A program made the position numbers and the translations under genes. 10,205 bases of DNA from the NCBI GenBank assembly GCA_000482145.1, contig AUXH01000664.1, forward strand, positions 1 to 10,205, given 5' to 3'. Origin of the DNA: Strigomonas culicis (Eukaryota; Euglenozoa; Kinetoplastea; Trypanosomatida; Trypanosomatidae). Shown one piece after another: positions 5,501 to 10,205 of this stretch. The notes below the pieces were generated by a model, which had not been told where the DNA came from, did no database searches, and saw nothing but the letters and a program-made list of their open reading frames with translations. Numbering within the stretch: the first letter of the stretch is position 1; every line of letters begins with the position of its first letter.

Positions 5501-7965
5501 ACGACGCGGGCCGGCGGACCGCGGCCATGTCAGACGTGCTGCTCGACCAGACGATCAATCAGATGGTGGCCGAGGCCTCCACGCGGCGCTATATGTCCGA
5601 GCGCCTCCACCGCACCGCGTACGACGCCGTCGCACCGTCGCGTCGCGCGGGGGAGGCGCCGAGCGCGAGCGGCGCGGCCCTCGCGGCGGGCGACGACAGC
5701 GAGGAGGACACCATGGCGGCGGAGGAGGATGATGAGATCACGGCGATGCAGCTGCTGCTGCAGCACGCCACCGCGGAGGCCACCCAGCGGCGACTGTCGC
5801 CACCCCAAGGACCGCGGCCGCTCCCTCCGATGGACGATGCGGACCCCGAGGACGGCGCCGCGCGCTTTGCGCTCACGCAGCTAGCGGTGGAGACAGAGGG
5901 TCTGCAGGGCATCATCGCGCTCGCGCGGGCAGCTGCGCTGCAGGAGCTGCAGCTGGAGCAGCGCGCGGTCGAGGAGGACGTGCGGCGCCCCCTGCACCCG
6001 CACCAGAACACGAACTTCATCGTCCTCGTGCCGCCGTACCGACCGGTCCCGATGGCGCACCGCGCGAACAACCAGTGCTACGACGTCCTGTGGGAGTCCT
6101 CGTCAGTGGAGGAGGAGGCGGAAGGCACGGGCGATTGGACGAAGGCCGGGGGCGGCGGTGCGTCCTACGACAACCCGCGCGGCCTCGTGAAGTCCGGTGT
6201 CTCCTGCGTGCCCTCCGCGGACTTGGTCGCGAAGAAGCGGTGGCGCGGCAGCCACCCGCCCTCACGCACGCCCTCCTCCTCCTCTCTATCCGTCTCCGAC
6301 ACTGCGGACAGCAGCGACGCGGCGTCGTCCGCCACTACCACGACGACCGCCCCCACGGCGGAAGTGGCAGTGGTCGAGCAAGAGCGGAGGGACGGGGGAG
6401 AACGCCGCTCAAAGGCGAAGCACAAGGCAACGCCAGCCGGGCGTGGGCAGCCGCAGCCGGCCCCGGCCGAGCCGCGCAGCGCAACGCCGAGCTCCAGTGC
6501 GGAGGATGAAGAAGAGGAGGAAGAGGAGAGCGAAGAAGAAGAGGGGGAAGAGGAGGAGGACAGCAGCAGCGCCCCGACCACAAGTTCGGAGGAGGAGGAC
6601 GATGACGCCCAGTACACGTACACCGCCTTCTACCACCGGCACGCGCCGCAGCGCCGCTACTTCGCCTACACACTGCCGGTGACGCTGGAGGTCCTCGCAC
6701 AGCCCTGCTGGCGGCAGCAGCCGCCACCGCCGGCGACACATCCCAAGGCGGAGCCGGTGCCCGGCGACGCCGCCGACAGTCCCCCACCCACAGCGCGGCC
6801 CAAGGCGGCTGCTCCGGCGCCGGCAGCAGCCAAGAGCGCACCACCGCAAAAGCAGACAGCGCAGCCGGCGGCGCCGGCCGGCCCAGCGGTGAGCAGGGCT
6901 AAGGCAAGGGCCGGTAGCCCGAGGGCCGCCGCCCCGCCTCGCGCCGCCGGCGCCGCGGTGCGTCCCGACGAGTCGTCCAGCGGTACACCGACGTCCGATC
7001 TGCATGTCGTCGGGCGCAGCGCCCTGACGGTGGCACGGCCGCCGCCGCCGCGAGAGGGGCAGAAGACGCCGCCGCCCCCGGTGGCGCCTGTGAAGCAGAG
7101 AAAAAAAGTGGCACCTTTAACGCCGGAGGTGGAAGAAGAGGAGGAGGAGGCAGTGGACGACACCACGAAGGTGCTGCCTCTCACGTTGTTCCTGTACTGC
7201 CTGCGAGCGCGCACACGGCTCTCAGGTTTGCTCTACCGCCTGCGGAAGGCTCTGTACCACCACCAGCACGGCCGCCCAGGCCGCGGCCCTGCCGCGGACC
7301 CCGCGGCGGCCGAAAAGATGGCTGTGTTGAAAGGGATAGAGGAGGCCGTGGACCGCAGCCTGCAGCACGCCGCTGCGGCCGAGGCGGCGGCAAAGCAGAA
7401 GCGGGATCTCTTGTGCACCGCGTCCTCCGCCACCACGGATGGCCCCGCGGCATGTCCGCCGCTCCACCGGTCGCGCGACAGCAGCAGCACCAGTGAGGAG
7501 GAAGAAGAGGAGGAGGAGACGGATGGGGAGGAGGGACCGAAGCGGCGCCGCGTGGAGGAGATACCCATCCCGCAGCTGCCCTTGTACTTCTACGACCCCT
7601 CCCTCCCCAGCTACCTGAAGGCGGTCACCGCCGCGCCGCCCTCGCCGCACCGCGCTGGGCCGCGTGCACCGCTGAAGGAGAGGCGCAAGGGCAGACCGCC
7701 CCGCCGCCCTGCTACGGGCGCGCCGCCACCGCCCGCGGGAGCCAAGGGGAGGCCCTACTACACCGCAAAAGACGTGGCTGCGCTGCATCTGATGGAAGTG
7801 TGGAGCACCCATAAGAAAAAGAAGAAGATGACCATTCTTCCATTACAGTCCGAAAAGCAGTTTAAGTTTGCGCTGAATTACTTTTTCCATTCCGAATACG
7901 GACGAACGAAACCGTTTATAAAACTGTTTTATGTTCTGACAGACGCGCCACCGCTAGTGACGTGA
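2593..7965 (+). CDS. Large NEK-like serine/threonine protein kinase
   Basis: A 1790-residue protein with an N-terminal protein kinase domain (about 15-528) and a huge tail. Seen directly: glycine loop GQGGFGTV (22-29), Lys97 in VAVK, Glu115 of helix C, hinge LVTEYIDGGDL (175-185), catalytic HRDIKPSN (335-342), DFG (356-358), activation segment TRTFIGTPFYMSPE (395-408), DLWALG (420-425) and Arg517. All catalytic residues are present, so it should be active. The activation segment, DLWALGVVLYE and the following helix resemble NIMA-related kinases. Insertions occur after the glycine loop (about 34-90), between the hinge and the catalytic loop (about 197-305, Asn/Gly-rich), inside the activation loop (about 363-392) and before Arg517. 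The tail has a BNR-like strand pair (670-705), a probable coiled coil (815-920), acidic tracts (1304-1336, 1511-1522, 1636-1647), PKRRRV (1649-1654) and a Lys-rich but ordered-looking C-terminus (1730-1790). NEKs often act at basal bodies or in the cell cycle; this role is only inferred. Confidence 0.93.
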   Translation: MDASGEWLPQGWEPYVPLQQIGQGGFGTVYLCYDRRVAAKIEAERARAGDTGVFDVHQVETNHARYYYYDSRAGGGGPLPASSPSRRELKHLYVAVKNVPLLHMSDEEVQLALNEVVLLQTIATTAADAPPSPHSGPAAAAAATCTSQNNDSFVFKHILQYLDSFIDPSDSSLCLVTEYIDGGDLGDLLRSYKDKNKALFGNGGGDVDVDSSTHTNTDLFMNNTFSWGGDASFIPTSAPCAFSTDSENNNTNYNAHLTFGTAATGGGGDDFWTSSNDPAGATEHGRMGTNLFNGTTPPPPRHAPAHWLSAFFILDVAQQVLEGLQLLHQTYAILHRDIKPSNLYICRLTNQIKIGDFGVARMFGGEDAAAHEDWLGLERSAADAAARQRQALFYTRTFIGTPFYMSPELALGGSYTFSHDLWALGVVLYECYTLCLPFYATNVMGLIVRISAGDYDREALAAAHHFTRDELAALRDVFGGGADEAEATRALLAKEHALHALLQPLVEGLLLPDPFARPSADAALFTFFGMTPQADTDSGRSSLTSAARASWRRASASLAVLASRPATAWEGPRCTTGGAGTPTQRVGSGGAARMPAPAAATPLHHVHDAETAEAAAAAHDVLTLWPCDIEEEAAQADPGGAPLSYLPVPAMSSDDRTPPGREAAAAEERPPFWLHNERLISAIHLNPLDPHVLYIGTAQSHIVEFGPHHDGEARTPFSLARPLTASAPALPAAADPSAGEEAPAAPLRRRLSLLRTSTSSATARLRPYSSSGLVAAAPSPTEALRRLQRQPVAAGGDDDSASGEVEPQQAAAATMEHVEALLRGRLLAEYRRRQLQIRQRQGRDDRRDADGRAALQASLRVQINEQRDALTAVVAGRKEAIRAQLRQQVAALYAQSYAQELARHGRVAAGPAPAGEEVAAAGAAQRQEAADIQDCTRRDTLAETQAYAATARAAAAVPPASARHQQAKFNDAGRRTAAMSDVLLDQTINQMVAEASTRRYMSERLHRTAYDAVAPSRRAGEAPSASGAALAAGDDSEEDTMAAEEDDEITAMQLLLQHATAEATQRRLSPPQGPRPLPPMDDADPEDGAARFALTQLAVETEGLQGIIALARAAALQELQLEQRAVEEDVRRPLHPHQNTNFIVLVPPYRPVPMAHRANNQCYDVLWESSSVEEEAEGTGDWTKAGGGGASYDNPRGLVKSGVSCVPSADLVAKKRWRGSHPPSRTPSSSSLSVSDTADSSDAASSATTTTTAPTAEVAVVEQERRDGGERRSKAKHKATPAGRGQPQPAPAEPRSATPSSSAEDEEEEEEESEEEEGEEEEDSSSAPTTSSEEEDDDAQYTYTAFYHRHAPQRRYFAYTLPVTLEVLAQPCWRQQPPPPATHPKAEPVPGDAADSPPPTARPKAAAPAPAAAKSAPPQKQTAQPAAPAGPAVSRAKARAGSPRAAAPPRAAGAAVRPDESSSGTPTSDLHVVGRSALTVARPPPPREGQKTPPPPVAPVKQRKKVAPLTPEVEEEEEEAVDDTTKVLPLTLFLYCLRARTRLSGLLYRLRKALYHHQHGRPGRGPAADPAAAEKMAVLKGIEEAVDRSLQHAAAAEAAAKQKRDLLCTASSATTDGPAACPPLHRSRDSSSTSEEEEEEEETDGEEGPKRRRVEEIPIPQLPLYFYDPSLPSYLKAVTAAPPSPHRAGPRAPLKERRKGRPPRRPATGAPPPPAGAKGRPYYTAKDVAALHLMEVWSTHKKKKKMTILPLQSEKQFKFALNYFFHSEYGRTKPFIKLFYVLTDAPPLVT
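3004..3021 (+). repeat. In-frame GCT trinucleotide run (polyalanine)
   Basis: Six consecutive GCT codons encode Ala138-143 in the kinase, in the loop after helix C. Elsewhere in the gene alanine is mostly GCG or GCC, so the pure GCT run stands out. It marks the start of the AT-shifted codon patch that extends to about 3420. Confidence 0.85.
6502..6606 (+). repeat. Acidic low-complexity tract in the kinase tail
   Basis: Purine-rich GAA/GAG codons encode Glu/Asp runs at about residues 1304-1338, broken by a short Ser/Thr segment. Serines sit directly before acidic residues, the context favoured by casein kinase 2. Smaller acidic blocks recur near 7125-7158 and 7494-7533. The segments are expected to be disordered. 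Confidence 0.7.
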
Positions 7966-8087
7966 GATGGTGGCTGCCATTGCCATGCACACAGAGGCGG
8001 CTCTTTATACACATGTCCGTCGTGTTTTGTATTGTTTAGTTTCCATTTTTCATGGCCTCCATGCCAATCTGAATAATAAGAATGATA

Positions 8088-8107
8088 AAACAAACAAACA
8101 AACAAAC
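8088..8107 (+). repeat. AAAC tandem repeat
   Basis: Five exact AAAC units run in tandem just upstream of the acceptor tract, within the presumed kinase 3' UTR. No function is evident; a polymorphic microsatellite is the simplest reading. Confidence 0.85.
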
Positions 8108-8139
8108 AAAAACCTGTTTTTCTTTCGATCTTATGTGTA

Positions 8140-8175
8140 CTCCTCTTCTCTTTCCTCTCATCTCTCTCCTTTTAG
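8140..8175 (+). promoter_or_regulatory. Polypyrimidine tract and probable spliced-leader acceptor for the BAG gene
   Basis: An almost pure C/T tract ends in CCTTTTAG, with AG at 8174-8175. It is the clearest acceptor of the window. The resulting 5' UTR (8176-8286) contains no ATG before the coding start. Confidence 0.7.
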
Positions 8176-8286
8176 AAGCATCATCAACAGAGGAAGCATA
8201 CATAAAAATAAAATAAAAGCTGTAGTAGTAAGAAACAATCGCAGCAAATTCGTTTTCACGCTGACAGCTCCATCCCTATCGACGCG

Positions 8287-8847
8287 ATGCCATCTCTGTC
8301 GCTCTCATCTTCTTCTTTCAGCCCCTTGTCAGCAGCGGACCCTCGTGTGGTGGCTGCTGCTGCTGCGGCGGCCGCCCTCCTGTTGGGGGCAGCTGGCTAC
8401 GTCTTCTCGACCGCACGCGAGCGCCGTCCATCTGCCTCGTGCGCCCACCCCGGCGACGCGGATGAGGACGACATCGACTTCGCGGACCCCAAAGAGGCGC
8501 ACTTTCGCTTCTACTTCAACAATCTAGAGAAGACGACCGGTGCGGCGCTGCAGCAGACCATACAGGAGCTGGAGGGCCTCGTGCGCGAGGCGGAGACCGA
8601 AAAGGAGGGCGCCCCCCCGACGCGCGACGCTGGCGACGATACAGTGGCGCAGCGCGACAGCCGCTGCCACATGGCGGCGCGCCGCGCGGATGAGCTCCTC
8701 ACCCAATACCTGTGCAAGCTCGACGGTGTGCCGGCCAAGACGGAGGAGCTGCGTACGCAGCGGAAGGCGCTCGTGGTGAAGGTGTCCGACATGGGCAAGG
8801 CCATACAGGGGCTTGTCCGACGGTATCAGGCAGTCTCGAAAGCGTGA
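8287..8847 (+). CDS. Membrane-anchored BAG-domain protein, Snl1-like Hsp70 co-chaperone
   Basis: A 186-residue protein not annotated by obvious overall identity but with a recognisable plan. A Ser-rich start is followed by an Ala/Leu transmembrane segment (about 21-40) and basic residues, then an acidic linker (58-68) and three predicted helices (about 80-107, 119-146, 150-183). The last two match a BAG domain: aligned to human BAG1 from memory, Glu136, Asp146 and Arg159 (in RKALVVKV) correspond to the Hsp70 contacts Glu212, Asp222 and Arg237, with the first spacing identical and the loop two residues shorter. The fourth contact, Gln245, is Ser167. BAG domains bind the Hsp70 ATPase domain and promote nucleotide release. 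Size and topology match yeast Snl1 (159 residues, N-terminal anchor in ER/nuclear envelope). The start is the first ATG after the acceptor. The compartment is unknown; the anchor could also be mitochondrial. Confidence 0.8.
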   Translation: MPSLSLSSSSFSPLSAADPRVVAAAAAAAALLLGAAGYVFSTARERRPSASCAHPGDADEDDIDFADPKEAHFRFYFNNLEKTTGAALQQTIQELEGLVREAETEKEGAPPTRDAGDDTVAQRDSRCHMAARRADELLTQYLCKLDGVPAKTEELRTQRKALVVKVSDMGKAIQGLVRRYQAVSKA

Positions 8848-9068
8848 CTGTTGAGAGAATAAGGAGAAAAAACAACAACAAAAAAGCTACCATGGACTGC
8901 ACCGCAACCGAACAAGCCACTCAGCTACAAAAACCGTATTATATGATTTCATCTTGTCGTTCGTATTTCACATTTACTCTATTTTCATTCCTTTTTTTTT
9001 ACGTGGAAACAATGCTGCTTTGTTGTCCTTTTCACTTTCTGTGTGTTTATGTATCTTGCTTCACCTGT

Positions 9069-9102
<34 letters not shown>

Positions 9103-9114
9103 TATATATATATA
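9069..9114 (+). repeat. Composite TC / TATC / TA microsatellite
   Basis: About ten TC units pass into three TATC-type units and then a TA run. The first half is also a pure pyrimidine tract and the first AG after it is at 9119-9120, so it could serve as an alternative splice acceptor or influence BAG polyadenylation. Confidence 0.9.
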
Positions 9115-9237
9115 AAAAGAGTTACATCTATGTATACTCGTTAGCTAAAAAAAAAAGAGAAACCACAGAAAAGAAAGAAGTCAAAAAAAGTACCCTTTCT
9201 TGATTGTATTTCGGCTATTGTCCGCACAGTGTATATA

Positions 9238-9320
9238 TTTTTCGTTTTCGCTTTTTTTTCGCTTTTTTTTTGTATAACTATCTATCCCCCTTTTTTTTTC
9301 GTTGTTGCTTGATCGTGCAG
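9238..9320 (+). promoter_or_regulatory. Polypyrimidine tract and probable spliced-leader acceptor for the last gene
   Basis: T-rich blocks at 9238-9271 and 9286-9310, interrupted by a short mixed stretch, lead to GATCGTGCAG with AG at 9319-9320, the first AG after the tract. The leader 9321-9451 has no ATG upstream of the start at 9452. Confidence 0.65.
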
Positions 9321-9451
9321 TCTATTGTACATATTTATATTAAATCACACCCCCGCACGACGCCAGAAAGGAGGTAGTCGAAAGGACAGACAACTCCGCG
9401 ATACAGTGCCACGGCGCACATCCATCTACGCACCGACACGCGTCCCGTTGA

Positions 9452-10205
9452 ATGCTCAAGTTTCTGCGGAAGGGCCGGACCAGCAGAGGTGACAAGGGCG
9501 GCGACGGCAGCGACGCCTCGCACGGCAAGGAGCGGAGCGGCCCGCCCACCGAGTCCATCCCATCGAAGGACGGCCGCGCGGCGGCGATTCACCCGCCTAG
9601 CACGCCCAGCAAGCTTGGCCCCTCCCCGGCGCCGGCGGCGCCCGCCGAGGCGCTCACGGCCATGACCTACACATCCACCGGTACGCTGGATGGGCTGCAG
9701 CGTAAGAGCAGCAACCTGCTGAACCCGCACACGACCAGCAGCAGCAGCAACCTCCAGCGGCCCGCCGCGCCGCCGCCGAGAGCCGATGCGGCGGACGAGG
9801 ACGCCGCGGTGCATGACGCGAGCTTCGACAGCCACTCGGCCAGTCGACGCCACCACCACCACCACGCGCGCCACCGGGACGAGCCGCCCAGCGTGCTGCA
9901 GCCCCTGAGCATCGTGCACGAGCAGAGCCCGTCGAAGGGCGAGCGGCGGGAAGACGAGACGCAGCTCGAGGACTACTGGGAGGAGGGCAGTGCGACCGCC
10001 GCGGCGGCGGCGGGCGTCGCCACGCCGAACTGTGAAAGCAGTAATACGCACAACAACAATAATAATAACAGTAATAGTACGAGTAATAATCCCAGCCAAG
10101 GACGGAGGAGCGGCAAGGCGGGCAGCGCGCCGCCCACGGCCCCCCCGGCTGCGGTGGGGGAGCGGCGGGACGCGGCCCCCCGCGCGGCGAGGCGGCTCAA
10201 GCCGC
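9452..10205 (+). CDS. Unrecognised low-complexity protein, N-terminal part (continues past window)
   Basis: An open frame of 251 codons with no stop before the window end. The start is well fixed: an in-frame TGA (9449-9451) directly precedes the ATG, and the splice acceptor lies 131 bases upstream. Third positions are mostly G or C, as in the other genes. The protein begins with a short basic segment, MLKFLRKGRTSR, then is rich in Ser, Pro, Ala, Gly and charged residues and probably disordered. It has a serine run near residues 96-99, His134-138, acidic segments around 111-118 and 165-177, a polyalanine stretch and Asn201-206. I see no domain, signal peptide or transmembrane segment. Function is unknown; the folded part, if any, should lie beyond the window. 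An antisense frame over the same DNA (9335-10099) is judged a shadow. Confidence 0.8.
   Translation, partial: MLKFLRKGRTSRGDKGGDGSDASHGKERSGPPTESIPSKDGRAAAIHPPSTPSKLGPSPAPAAPAEALTAMTYTSTGTLDGLQRKSSNLLNPHTTSSSSNLQRPAAPPPRADAADEDAAVHDASFDSHSASRRHHHHHARHRDEPPSVLQPLSIVHEQSPSKGERREDETQLEDYWEEGSATAAAAAGVATPNCESSNTHNNNNNNSNSTSNNPSQGRRSGKAGSAPPTAPPAAVGERRDAAPRAARRLKP
10052..10090 (+). repeat. In-frame Asn/Ser low-complexity run
   Basis: AAC/AAT and AGT codons encode six asparagines (residues 201-206) followed by mixed Asn/Ser/Thr. The run is AT-rich amid very GC-rich codons, probably from trinucleotide slippage. Confidence 0.75.

Larger units (their letters stand above)
7966..8286 (+). other. Kinase-BAG intergenic region
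   Basis: This region of 321 bases has no gene. It contains the kinase 3' UTR, an AAAC tandem repeat (8088-8107), a pyrimidine tract ending in a splice acceptor (8140-8175) and a 111-nt leader for the next gene. A long frame across 7967-8527 is an out-of-frame overlap of the BAG gene and not a gene. Confidence 0.7.
8848..9451 (+). other. Intergenic region between the BAG gene and the last gene
   Basis: This region of 604 AT-rich bases has no credible gene. It holds the BAG 3' UTR, a composite microsatellite (9069-9114), A-rich stretches (about 9145-9190), the acceptor tract (9238-9320) and a 131-nt leader that becomes GC-richer after 9350. A frame at 8712-9203 overlaps the BAG gene out of frame and runs into simple repeats, so it is discounted. 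Confidence 0.7.

Noticed and set aside
7967..8527. 186-codon frame starting just after the kinase stop
   Set aside because: It reads through repeats and the acceptor tract and overlaps the BAG gene in another frame.
9335..10099. 254-codon open frame on the - strand over the last gene
   Set aside because: It runs into the splice-acceptor region and is antisense to a frame with a well-fixed start and leader. All other genes are on the + strand.
1..10205. Transposon, CRISPR array or prokaryotic operon
   Set aside because: No transposase or reverse transcriptase frame, terminal repeats or spaced direct repeats were seen. The repeats are simple microsatellites, and gene spacing is typical of trypanosomatid polycistrons.

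Overview
The window looks like nuclear DNA of a kinetoplastid protist of the family Trypanosomatidae. All genes lie on the + strand, have no introns, and are separated by AT-rich intergenic stretches that carry a long polypyrimidine tract followed by AG. This is the layout of a polycistronic unit matured by spliced-leader trans-splicing and coupled polyadenylation. The gene pair at the start, hypoxanthine-guanine then xanthine phosphoribosyltransferase, is the tandem purine-salvage locus known from Leishmania and relatives. The coding DNA is very GC-rich with G/C in most third positions, and the intergenic DNA is strongly AT-rich with many homopolymers and microsatellites. That contrast is sharper than I would expect in Leishmania itself, so I call it a trypanosomatid close to or outside Leishmaniinae and do not name a genus.

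Layout: 1-372 is the 3' part of HGPRT, ending in the canonical glycosomal signal SKL. 373-1072 is intergenic, with an AU-rich 3' UTR, a small hairpin and a splice-acceptor tract. 1073-1771 is complete XPRT, ending in the unusual tripeptide LKL. 1772-2592 is intergenic, with a strong pyrimidine tract just after the XPRT stop, an AT repeat, a second acceptor region, two overlapping upstream ORFs and a GA repeat. 2593-7965 is a 1790-residue NEK-like protein kinase with several insertions in the catalytic domain and a very long, mostly disordered tail. 7966-8286 is intergenic. 8287-8847 encodes a small membrane-anchored BAG-domain protein resembling yeast Snl1, an Hsp70 nucleotide-exchange factor. 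8848-9451 is intergenic with a composite microsatellite and an acceptor tract. From 9452 to the window end runs the start of an unrecognised low-complexity protein.

HGPRT and XPRT work together: trypanosomatids cannot make purines de novo, and these two enzymes convert hypoxanthine, guanine and xanthine plus PRPP to nucleotides. The kinase, the BAG protein and the last protein have no evident functional tie to purine salvage; co-linearity in trypanosomatids usually reflects co-transcription and not a shared pathway. No RNA gene, CRISPR array, transposon or origin was recognised. The most notable points are the BAG/Snl1-like protein with three of four Hsp70-contact residues in register, the degenerate XPRT targeting signal, the multi-insert kinase with a local drop in GC3 inside its catalytic core, and the upstream ORFs in the kinase leader.
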